Shown here one piece after another: positions 49,818 through 61,100 of a stretch of 64,000 nucleotides of DNA; the first letter of the stretch is position 1, and every line of letters starts with the position of its first letter. The DNA lies in NCBI GenBank assembly GCA_030063045.1, contig JAQSEB010000011.1:868001-932000 (forward strand). The letters are read 5' to 3'. The notes beneath the pieces were generated by a model, which searched no databases, was not told where the DNA came from, and was given only the letters and a program-made list of their open reading frames with translations. Source of the DNA: Pratylenchus scribneri. Taxonomy: Eukaryota > Nematoda > Chromadorea > Rhabditida > Pratylenchidae. The position numbers were made by a program, and so were the translations under genes.

Positions 49818-52800
49818 TTATTGGTGGGAATCATTTCCGGGCGAAAATCCAGACTGATCCCATTGGATGACCGGCGATAATTGATTGGACAAACTGCCGT
49901 GGGACATCAACGGGTCTTGGCCTTGGATTGGGCCTCGATTCTGTGAAAGATGAGATTAATTTGATTAATACAGCCATTTTTACACACCTGAAATGCGAAT
50001 TCCTCCATACTCAATTCCGCATAATTGCCCGAATTGAACATTTGGCCGTTCCAATTGAGAGGATTTGTGCCTACAAATTAAATGATTATTTCCTTTTTTC
50101 CATTAAAATTTCTTGATGAGTATATTTTTTTCCTTATCCCAACAATTGTGCCTATGGGCCCATCAAAATAATCACCCTTTTCCCTTTGCCTTTTTATTGC
50201 CTGGGCCAAGGAATACCCAACCCCAAGTGAGGATCAAATGATCCCCAAAAAAACAAAAAGTTCAAAAGACATTATATATTAATGCCCCTGCTCCTGGCAA
50301 CATCTGTTCCCTTTTGTCTCACCAAATTCCATTGGCTGTTGTGGTTGCTGTTGGCGTTGTTGTTGGAGGAAATTAAGTGTTGCGGCTGTTGGCGAATTGT
50401 TGTTCTGCCCATTTCCATGCAAATAACTGGCCATATCGCTTGGGGCACTTCCAATCATGAATTGGCCACTGCCAGGATGAGGGGACAATTTAAGCAATGG
50501 AGTATGATGATGATGATTGCCAACGCCCAATGGACTGGTAATTTGCATTTCCTGCAAACTTGATGCAATTTTGGTGGCCGCCTGCGGTGTGCTGGATGGC
50601 GAAAAGGAATTCAATTCCTCCAACGGTTCCTGCTTAATTGATTTCCCGTGTTGGGAGGAAGTTGGCGAAAATGGGGCAAGGATTGGCAAATTGCACGGTG
50701 GCACACTGATCCCATTCTTCTCCAATTGGGCCTCCAATTCCTGCAAAATTTGAATGCCATTTTATCAATTTTTATTCATGTGAAAATGCCTAATAAACTC
50801 AAAGATCACAGATTAATGCGTATTAAGAAGAATTGAATTAATTAATAATAAATTTATTATATATTCTTTAGAGGGCAAAATCCAAATTAGATTACCCTAT
50901 TTTTTTCTATTAGAGACACTGGGCTTAATAATTTTCGTAGCCATAAAAATCGACAAAATTTTGGGTCTACCTATCTTATCTGCTGACATTTTTCATAGAC
51001 TATAGCGTTTTTTATAGAGCCTGATAGAAATGCGATGAACTTTTGCCAAAAAGTTCATCTTCTAGAGGTACAGTACTTCAAAGTCGAAGGAGGGGAGCAG
51101 GGTTCTAATAGAAAATGAATGGAAATGTAAATTGGATTGGACTTACTTGAATCCGCTGGAAATATTGTTTTGTCAATTCCTCCAGTCTTGTGGTTTGTTG
51201 ATGTTGCCTTCAATTCAATTTGATTGGATAAATGGATTTAGGCCAAAAAGCCAACCTAATCATAATTTCCCTATCCTTTTGCAATTGCCGAATATAATCG
51301 CAGGATGCCTTCAAGATGGTCCCTTTGTTCAATTTCATTTCCCTGAAATAAAATTTTTTGACGAATTGAAACCATTTTTGGTGGATGGAATTGGGCCAAA
51401 GATTGAAAAAAAGCATTTTTCTGCACATTTTCCATTCCCTTTCATTTTTTACAGTGTCAATGATTAATTTTTTGGCCTCTCATTGTCTTTGGCAAAAAGG
51501 CAACAAAAATGATAAATGAGGGAATAAATTTTCCAAAATTGGAAATGAATTGAAAAACTTTTTGAATGGAATTGGAATGGGGAATTGATCCTTTTAACTT
51601 ACTCTGTTGTGAATGGAATGGAATTGACCCTTGATCCTTTTTTAAAAACATACTCTGCCGTTGATTTTGGCAACATCAATCCCAATTCCTTGATCCGATC
51701 ATTTATGTTGTACCTTCGTCTTCGTTCAACTTTAAATTAAATCCAATCCAAACCAATTCCCATTCAATTAATTCCCTTACTCATATTGTGAATGTCCTTT
51801 TTGCGCCTGTCTTTGTACAATTCGGCCTCCGTCAAATTGTTCAAATCTCGCTGAATATTATTATTTGTTGTTGATTGGCCTCCATTCATTGTTGCCCCAC
51901 TTCCTCCACTTCCACTGCTATTCCCGGGTCCGGCACCCCCACGGCGAATGAAATTCCTTAAAAATTGAAAATTGGTGGAATTGGACAAAATTCGGCCATA
52001 AAAGAGAGGGAGGGAATGATTTCTCGAAATATTTATTTTGGGGCACCTGAGCACAATTTCACGGAGCCTTTCACCGCCTCTTTGGCTCGAATTTGATGTG
52101 GATGGGCCAATTCCCATTAATGGATTATTTCCCACCACATTCAACATTCTAATTTCCTCATCATCTTCACAATCACCTCCTCCTCCTCCTCCATCAAAAC
52201 TATTATTATTGTTTTGTTTTTCCAATTTTTGCCTTTTCCCAATTTTTCCTCCTCCTCCTTCTCCATTTTCCAATGCCAATTTTTGTTGGCCCTCATCAAT
52301 AACGTACTCAATTTCGCAGGAAGTTGGCGCAGATGAGGAAATTATTTGCCGAAAGTCACTTTCATTTTTTGGGCTATACAGGTTGAAACCACCGCCGCCC
52401 GTTTGGAAACCGGGTGAACCACTTTGGATGGAGGCATTCTGTCAGGGTGATGGAAAGGAATATTCATTTTTATTGAAAGATATTGGAATTAATTATTCAT
52501 TTTATTTTAAATATTTTATTTTCATCAATTTTTGTTTGAATTTTTACAGTGCAAACCGATGAATCCCTGCTGCACGCAGTGTGCAACGGAATTGGCCTGC
52601 TATTTTGTTGGCCGGACATATTTTCGGCACAACTATAGCTGTTGGGCATCTTCATGGGGAATGGATAATATTCGAATATATTTGGTGGCCAAACCTGGTG
52701 CTGCTGATTCGCAGCCCTTTGCCTCAAATTGTGGACTTGTTCGCCCTCAAGCGAGAGGATTTCGTCAATGATGAATTCGTCCAACTTTAATTCAAATTCA

Positions 52801-52935
52801 TTCAATCAAACAAATTGAATGGAATGCCCCTCAATTATTAACCTGCTGTTGGTTTTTCTCCCTTTGTTGGTCCTCTAAATGCTGTTGTGCAGCAATTTGT
52901 TGTTGTTGCTGAGATTGAAGGAAATTTTGGAGCAT
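49818..52935 (-). CDS. hlh-30: MiT/TFE bHLH-leucine zipper transcription factor
   Basis: Ten exons in phase: 52935-52843, 52784-52557, 52438-52047, 51956-51781, 51729-51654, 51342-51256, 51207-51147, 50740-50323, 50070-49988, 49940-49818; 578 residues. TFEB/MITF-type factors bind CLEAR/E-box (CACGTG) sites and drive lysosome, autophagy and lipid genes; HLH-30 is the nematode member. The N-terminal Gln-rich stretch [20 protein letters not shown] matches the MITF/TFEB glutamine region. [13 protein letters not shown] matches the family acidic activation motif. The basic helix-loop-helix starts near residue 290: [30 protein letters not shown], then [20 protein letters not shown], followed by a zipper ending [15 protein letters not shown]. 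The C-terminus has [10 protein letters not shown], as in MITF's DPLLSS. The linker has an acidic/Gly-rich and Asn-rich stretch. The Ser-Arg of the Rag-binding motif ahead of the Gln region is not in this model, so an upstream exon is likely. Confidence 0.95.
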
Positions 52936-53932
52936 TTTTCAAAAGGGGGAATTTGGCCACACCAATTTGGAATTGGATTGGCTCGATTATTCTTTTTTTT
53001 TTTGGTTTACTTTCAAATCGATGGATGAAATTTTGAACTTTTTCTGTTGAATGAATTTGGGAGGAATTATGGAAAACCCCAAAATTGGATATAATTCCAT
53101 AATCGAATTGGCCTTTCCCAAATGGTTTTTGATTTTTTATACATAAAGGGCACACATTGTGGTGAAAGTGAGGCGAACGAACGAACACAACAGGAAGGAA
53201 GGAAAAGACAAAAGACCGGTGGACGGCTGCCATTAAATGTTTTGGCCAAAGATTGGAATTGGCACGCAAATTGGGGGAAGGGGGTTTGCAACAGTGAAAT
53301 TATTTTGGATTGATAAAACCAATCCCTCTTTCATTTTTGCAAATTAAGCGAAAAATTGTGAAGGCCAAATTCAAAGCAGAATAATTTTGAATGCCCCTTT
53401 TGGTCCTAATTTGGATATAATTGAGGGAAATTGGAGCAAAGTATGAAAATGTGGTGAGGGAAGTAAATTGGCCTAATTGAGTACATTTTGGAAAGGGATA
53501 TTCATTGGAAAAAGAGCCAATTGCAAAATTTGCTTGATCATCAAAGGAAGGTTGGCGACTGCCCAAAATGAGTTTTGCTCATTTAATTATCGCCCAATGT
53601 GGGTTGTTTTTTATTTTTAACTAAAAGTAGACGAGAATGGCCGGCTCTTTTTTGACTAAAGGAAAAACTTGCGGCCACTGTGTCCCGGATTGTTGTTTTT
53701 CCCATTGGCGGAATTGTGTCCCCCTTTTAAGCCACAAAAGAGAAGAAAAGAATGGGCCAGATGCCAACTCAGCATTGTGGCCTATTGGGACAAAATTGGG
53801 GCCATAATAATTCGTTGGTCACAAATCAGTTTAGTAAAAGCATCAATCGCGAATTGGCGAACCAAAAATGCGGAGGCACAAAATGGATGGGGGACACTTA
53901 CGACGGACAGGAGAGGAAGATAATAGTCGGCA

Positions 53933-53947
53933 GGGGGGGGGGGGGGG
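53933..53947 (+). repeat. 15-G homopolymer
   Basis: Run of 15 G about 1 kb upstream of the hlh-30 start. Confidence 0.98.
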
Positions 53948-54522
53948 AACATTGAACAAAACTCCGTCTTGGCCCCTTGCCTCTAATGAATGGCGTTTAA
54001 TCAGCATCCTCTGTCCCCTTTCCCCCAATCATGTTCAATGTTCTGGCCTGGGTCCATTTCTTCCTGATTTCGTCCCATTCTCGGTTTGGTCCCCGGGAAT
54101 TGGGAAGAGGAGGCAAAAGGCAAAAGGGGGAAAGCTTCGAACAGGAGCAGGGCAAAGCGAATGCATCGATTGGGTCGTCCCCCGCGGCCTCATTTCTCCC
54201 CTCCAGCCTCGCCCATTCCCGGCCGTGGCCTTCTCCCCAATGGACGAGAGCCTGGAAGCCTTCTTTCTTTTCTTCGCCTTACTCTTGCCAGCCTCCTCCT
54301 CCCCTTTACAATTAGCTTCTCGAACTGGATAATACGAAGGAAGGCGAATGCTCGCTTCCTCCGGCATAGTTTTCCCCCAAAAGTGGTTGGCAGCCGGCCA
54401 AAGGGAATGCGAGCGGCTGGAGGGAAAAAATGGAGGCAGAAGGGAAGGGAAGATAAAATTAATTGATTGTGCTGGAGGAATTCGTCGCGATAATTTCCGA
54501 ATGGATGATGGAATGGGAAAGT

Positions 54523-54542
54523 GGGGGGGGGGGGGGGGGGGG
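54523..54542 (+). repeat. 20-G homopolymer
   Basis: Run of 20 G in the GC-richer block upstream of hlh-30. Confidence 0.98.
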
Positions 54543-55141
54543 TGGTTGGAGAGTGGCAGCCGGTTGGCGGCGAAGGACACATTTTTACGTCGTTTTTTTA
54601 TTCGGGCCTTTCATAGTCGCGTGGTCCCCTTTTCCCTCCAACGGAAAAACCCGGGGGCCGATGTGGTCTGATAAATTGTTCAATTCGGCCTTGATAGGGA
54701 GAAGAAATGTGGAATGAAAATGAAATGGGGGATTGGATTGGATTATGGGAGGAATTTGTTGGTTGCGAAATGTTTTCTTTTTTTATGTCAAAAGGAAAAA
54801 GAGTGGCTCCCGTCGAGAAAGGGCAACAGACGGCTGCTGGCGGCAGCCAAAGACCGGCTGGAAATACATAAAAATATATTGGGCTCTGGGGAAGATTGGC
54901 AGTGGAATATAAAAATGGGGGAGCTCCGCGTGGTGGCGCCAATATATGGGCGGGCAGATGGGGGAATTGCGCTTTGGGGCGAGAGTGGTTGGTCGAGTAT
55001 TTTGTGTGATGGAACATTATTGTGGAATTGGAGTTGGGGGACTGCCCGTTTTCGTTTTGTGTCCGCCCTTTTGAGAAAAATGGAAAGGACATATTAAACA
55101 GAGGGGTGGCTGCCGGCGGAACCACGTGGAGTGAATGAAAT

Positions 55142-55160
55142 GGGGGGGGGGGGGGGGGGG
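55142..55160 (+). repeat. 19-G homopolymer
   Basis: Run of 19 G in the same block. Confidence 0.98.
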
Positions 55161-56472
55161 ACTGGCCAAAGATGAGAAGGGGGCTAGGCAACGGCACCCA
55201 AACAACCAGCCAACTCCTCGCATTGCCCCCACCGGCCCACGTTTTGACGTTTACATTCTCCAGCGATCCTCCTTCAGCCCTATCAACGGTCCCAGCCAAA
55301 CTTCTCCTCGTGGTTTGGCTTTGGCCATTCCCTTCATTTATTTTTGAAATGAACTCGTCAACGGGGGACCAACCAAAGGGAAATACATTGAAGAGGATTC
55401 ATTTCAAAATTATTTCCCAGTTGAATGGATGGAAGTGAATTTGTGAGGTGGTTTTTTGTTTGAGAATTTTTTGAGGCAAAAGATCAAAAAATATTTAACG
55501 AGGAAATAAAGGGAAAAGGTGCAATGCATTCATTGATTGGTTTGGCCAAAATGTTGGGAAAAGCTGAGCAAATTCTATTTTTCTTTTTTGGAAATAAAAA
55601 TTTGGGCAAAAATCCATTTGAAAGGCTAAATGAGGAGGAGGCGAGGGTGGGCAAGAAAAAGGCAAGCATCAAGATTGGAAAGGGAATAAATGAATGAATG
55701 GATTGGAAGGTGGATTTGATTGTTTGTAGGGAGAAGGTGGTTGTGGGGAGGAAGGGCATATCCCCAAATGATTATTCTATAATATTTTCCATTTTATTAT
55801 AATTGTTGACTTAATATTTTTAAAAAGTTGGAAAATTATTTTTATAAAGTTCATTTATGCATTAAATTTAAATTATAGGCAAGAATGGAACAAATCAATT
55901 TAAATTTAAGTCAAAAAATGCAAACTGATTGTAAATTGATTATAAAAAGATGATAAGCATTTTTGCTGCTGATCAATAAAATATTTAATAGATTTAAATT
56001 TAAAAGGCTTAATTTTCATTATAATTTAATTAATCAATCGACAGTTCAAAAAGAAAATGCACTGGAGCTTCTGCTGGGAATGGAAAAAAGGTTCTCTCGT
56101 TTATTATTACTGTAATAAAAGGAAAGGAAAGGAAAAGAAAAGAAAGGAAAGAGAAGAGGGCATCTCTGCTGATTGAACCTCAAGGCATTTTAGATATTCT
56201 TTGAGGAGATTCTCTTTGACCAATCGAAGAGTGTGGAGTGGATGGGAATAGTGTATCTGTATTGTAACTGGGATGGTGAATCTTATTAGCCAGATGAGGC
56301 AAAATGGGAAGAAAATTTTTTAAATATGTTCAGTTAATTTGATCCAAAATTCGCACCAGCAGAGGATTATGTTTTTTAAACAGCTAGATCCCAATAAAAA
56401 TATTTAATATATTTTTTTGATCAATTCTTAGCAATTAATAAAAACTATGGTTAATTTTAGTCCGATAGGCTT

Positions 56473-57833
56473 CTTTTGTGTCTGTTTGTGTTTTGTCCAA
56501 ATAATTCCACCTGTTTGTGTTTTGCCCAAAAATTCCGCCTGTTCGTGTTTTGCCCAAATAATTCCGCCTGGTTGTGTTTTGCCCAAAAATTCCGCCTGTT
56601 TGTGTTTTGCCCAAATAATTCCGCCTGTTTGTGTTTCATCTAAATAATTCCGCCTGTTTGTGTTTCATCTAAATAATCCCGCCTGTTTGTGTTTCACCTA
56701 AATAATTCCGCCTGTTTGTGTTTTGCCTAAATAATTCCGCCTGTTTGTGTTTCACCTAAATAATTCCGCCTGTTTGTGTTTTGCCTTAATAATTCCGCCT
56801 GTTTGTGTTTTGCCTAAATAATTCCGCCTGTTTGTGTTTTGCCTAAATAATTCCGCCTGTTTGTGTTTTGCCCAAAAATTCCGCCTGTTTGTGTTTTGCC
56901 CAAATAATTCCGCCTGTTTGTGTTTCATCTAAATAATTCCGCCTGTTTGTGTTTCACCTAAATAATTCCGCCTGTTTGTGTTTTGCCTAAATAATTCCGC
57001 CTGTTTGTGTTTTGCCTAAATAATTCCGCCTGTTTGTGTTTTGCCCAAAAATTCCGCCTGTTTGTGTTTTGCCCAAATAATTCCGCCTGTTTGTGTTTCA
57101 ACTAAATAATTCCGCCTGTTTGTGTTTTGCCTAAATAATTCCGCCTGTTTGTGTTTTGCCTAAATAATTCCGCCTGTTTGTGTTTTGCCTAAATAATTCC
57201 GCCTGTTTGTGTTTTGCCTAAATAATTCCGCCTGTTTGTGTTTCAACTAAATAATTCCGCCTGTTTGTGTTTTGCCTAAATAATTCCGCCTGTTTGTGTT
57301 TTGCCTTAATAATTCCGCCTGTTTGTGTTTTGCCTAAATAATTCCGCCTTTTTGTGTTTTGCCTAAATAATTCCGCCTGTTTGTGTTTTGCCTAAATAAT
57401 TCCGCCTGTTTGTGTTTTGCCTAAATAATTCCGCCTGTTTGTGTTTTGCCTAAATAATTCCGCCTGTTTGTGTTTTGCCTAAATAATTTCGCCTGTTTGT
57501 GTTTTGCCTAAATAATTCCGCCTGTTTGTGTTTTGCCTAAATAATTCCTCCTGTTTGTGTTTTGCCTAAATAATTCCGCCTGTTTGTGTTTTGCCTAAAT
57601 AATTCCGCATGTTTGTGTCCTGCCTAAACAATTCCCCCTGTTTGTGTTTCTGTTAAACAATTCCGCCTGCTTGTGTTTTTCCTAAATAATTCCGCCTGTT
57701 TGTGTTTCACCTAAATAATTCCGCCTGTCTGTATTTTGCCCCAACTAATTCCGCCTGTTTGTATTTTGCCAAAACTATTTCCGCCTGTTTGTGTTTCATC
57801 AAATTAATTCCCCTCGTTTGTCTTTTTATTTTA
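56473..57833. repeat. 29-bp minisatellite array
   Basis: About 1.36 kb, roughly 46 units. The main unit is AATTCCGCCTGTTTGTGTTT followed by TGCCTAAAT (29 bp). Variants have TGCCCAAAA (28 bp), CATCTAAAT, CACCTAAAT or CAACTAAAT in the second half. Variant types recur in blocks (for example the order CCCAAAA, CCCAAAT, CATCTAAAT, CACCTAAAT, GCCTAAAT), which points to higher-order duplication. Units at the downstream end (after about 57605) are more degenerate. Confidence 0.97.
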
Positions 57834-58193
57834 TCTTACGATTCTGGTGGAAATGTAAATGGATAAAACTTAAAAATCTTATTTTTACCCTTTTGAACTA
57901 TCAATTATTCCTATAAATTTGATATGACACAAATTTTGTTAAGTTATTACAATATATATCAATCCAATTGAATGGAGAGGAGGGAAAGCAAAAGCATGCC
58001 TAGAGGAAATACTAGTAATTTCATAATGCAATTTAATAAAATTCATTTATAAATTTGAAGATTATTATTAAATATATTTATTAAATGGCAAGAAATCACA
58101 ATATCAAAATGAAGTTGTATTGACTTTGATTGGGGGTCGGGGAATGGATGGATGAAGCAAAAATGTACAAATGCCAATTTCAATAAAATTATT
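57834..58193. other. 3' flank of the aminopeptidase gene
   Basis: AT-rich; includes the presumed 3' UTR of the minus-strand aminopeptidase. TTTATT near 58076-58081 reads as AATAAA on the minus strand. No gene seen. Confidence 0.4.
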
Positions 58194-61100
58194 TCATGTT
58201 TTCCCCTTTGTTGCCATTTCCTTGACGAGATATTTTCGAATTCGTTCACTGGCCTCCCTTTCAATCCATGACAATTTTCTTCTCAAATAATCCTGCACAA
58301 ATTGGATTTCTTTCATCTAATCATTTCCCTTTTAAAACTGACCATTTCCACTCGCAATTGATCTGGCCATAAATTGAGCACAATTCTCTCCACCAAATTC
58401 AATTCGCCTAATGAACGAATTGAATGGAGCAGAAGGCGGGCCATTCGATTCGATTTCCCAGTATTGACGGCAAAAAGAATTTGTCTTTCATGAATATTTA
58501 ATTGCTGAGAAAGGGCAGTCCAAAAAAGTTCGCGGAATTTTCGATTATATTGGATGGTGTAGCCATTCTAAAAATATATAAAATATTTGAATTAAATTAA
58601 ATTACAATTAATGTTGTGGAATAGACGATGGCATTTCGAGTGCGCATTATTTCGGCAATTGATTGGCGAATCAATGATTCATCCTGAACACATTGGGAGG
58701 CCAATTGGCGAATTACTGCGGCAAAAGTTGGCGAATTTGGTTGTTTGAGTAGTCCCAAAAGAAGAGCAATTTCGGATGGACCGGAATGGGCAAAAAGATG
58801 ATGGCAAATTGCGGCCAATTGTTGATGATTATCGGCGGCCAATGCCGTTGGATAGGCCAACCATTTTCGCACCTTAATCAATGTGAAGTATTTAACATTT
58901 GTAAATGATTCATTCTTGCCTGTTTACTCTCGGCACAAGTACCCAAATTGGCGGCACACCTCAATTGATATAATTTGGCCAATCGAAGAGGACTAAGCAG
59001 CCAAAGGGCGGCTAATTCGGGATCAGTCCCTTCGGCTGCAGCCATAATCAATTGTCGATCCATTTGTCGAATGACCGGCAAAAAATGGACCAACATTTGG
59101 CCGAAAACTTCGCTGGCAGAGAATAATTCCAACAAAGAATGAAGGGCATCCAATCCAACCAACAAAACACCCAAATCATCTTCATTGGCCAAATAGCTGG
59201 AGAGAGAAATGAAGGGGGATTGGTGGAGATGGATCCAAAAACCTGAGTAATTGGACGAATAAATGAGGATGAGTGGATTCCCTGAGGAAACATTCAGCAT
59301 CAACAATTAATTGCATTCTGGACATTGTTGGCACTTCTTGGTGATTTTTGTGCAACTAAATGGCACAAAAATGCTAACTAATTTAGCAATTTAAATACTT
59401 GGGCAATTAGCATTTGCCAATTTTGTCGATCATAATTGACTCGATATGCATAAACCCAATGTGGATTGGCCAACATGAATTGGTCCTTGGCCAATCCAAC
59501 ATCCACAAATCGAATTGTCTCATTCAACAACCAAAATTGACGAACAGTTTGGCCTCGGGGCGATCGAATAGAACCAAATGAATAGCTGAATGGGATTGGC
59601 CAAAGTGGGCCCAAATTGGCGGCCCCCTTCCCCCTTTGTGCCCGCATTTGACGTCTTTTCGAATCATCCATCGCCGATTTTGATGGCAAAAAACGAACTC
59701 TCGTTTCGGATTCTTTTGTCCGTTCATTTTGTTGTTTCCTCAAGGAAAATACGGGTGGCCCATTAAATTCTTCCTCCTTTTCCTCTCCTTTCCATTTTCT
59801 TCTCAATGAATGTTGCTTTTTCATCTTTCGTTCCTTTTTCCTTTTATTTACTCCTTCATGATTTGGCCAAAACATTGTTGATTCATCATCGAATGCTTTT
59901 CCCGCTGATTTAATTGTTTTATTTTCCTCCTTCTCCTCCCATTCTTCGGCCATCCACCAAAGAATGCCGTCAATATCTTCCCTTGCCGCCTCCTCCCTTT
60001 CCGAATACAATTCTCCCTGTTCTGCCAATCTAAATCCACTTCTTTCGTGCCTTCTTCTCCTTCTTGCCCATCTTTTACTTCTACCCTTTTCGCCCAATTC
60101 CATTCTCATTTTTTGCATAATTTCATCGTCCAAATAGGCCAAATGCCTATTTCGATCCGCCTGCCTTTGCTCCAATCGAATTGATTGATCCTCATAGCTT
60201 CTGGTCACCTCCAATTCGGGCACTCCTTTATTCAAAAGCCATGCTTCCATTGAATCTTTCAATCGCACCTAAATTCCAATCAAATTACAATTTATTTTTT
60301 GTTATTTTCCATACCGGATCTGCCCCATGGTCGGCATGCGTTGGAAATGCCGTCCAAATTGCCCTTCGATCCACCGATTGGAATGCATTTTCCCGCAAAA
60401 ATCGAGCAATTCCAGCTCGAAATTCGGCCGGTCCAACCAAATCCTTGAGCATTTTTGCCATCACCGCCCCTTTCGTGTACAATTGGATTCCATCGAAAAT
60501 TCGATCCAATTGACGGGAACTCCGCAAAGGGCGGACCAAGGCGGAACGGCCATCCGTGGATTGTCGATTGATTAATTCGATCAATCGCAAATAATATTCG
60601 TGTTCGGTCAAATGTGGATGGTGAAGGGCATTGAGGAAATCGAACACAAAATATGTGGCAAATCCCTCACTCAGCCACAATTCCTCCCAATCCCAAACAC
60701 TGACCAAATTGCCAAACCTAAAATAAATTTGATGAATTCAAAATTAATGGCCAATTTTTGGACCATTGATGTGCCAATTCATGGGTGATCACTTTTTCGA
60801 TTCGATATTGTTCCGCCAATCTGTCGACTGCCACCAAACTTTGCTGCTGTTGTTCCCTCGCCCTTTCCTCCCTGGATGAACTGCCACTGTCAATGTTGCT
60901 CATTGGCAATGTGCCATCGCCGGTTGCCAATCGCACAATGTCCGAATGGAGCACAATTAGGCCCCAATTCTCCATTCCGCCGACTGGGAATTTTGGTGCC
61001 AAGAAAATGTCCATTTTGGCCAAAGGATATTTCACCTGAATTCACCTCAAATTAATTGTGGAGTATTCCCTTTTTTTTCAACCCCAAAATCCTCTTGAAG

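Larger units (their letters stand above)
52936..56472. other. 3.5 kb intergenic block, GC-richer, with three poly-G tracts
   Basis: Upstream of hlh-30 and beyond the stop of the aminopeptidase gene. The 53.6-55.3 kb part is visibly richer in G+C than the rest and contains G tracts at 53933-53947 (15), 54523-54542 (20) and 55142-55160 (19). Long overlapping frames occur on both strands with no domain or splice pattern. A polypurine stretch lies at 56118-56158. Promoter or undetected first exons of hlh-30 may sit here. Confidence 0.45.

Noticed and set aside
50279..50322. Stop at 50279-50281 as the end of hlh-30
   Set aside because: A GT donor at 50322 and two further in-phase exons encoding conserved C-terminal MiT sequence ([18 protein letters not shown]) give a better end at 49818.
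54035..55299. 181- and 233-codon minus-strand frames and 154-codon plus-strand frame
   Set aside because: They overlap one another in a GC-rich, stop-poor block, run into poly-G tracts and have no recognisable domain.
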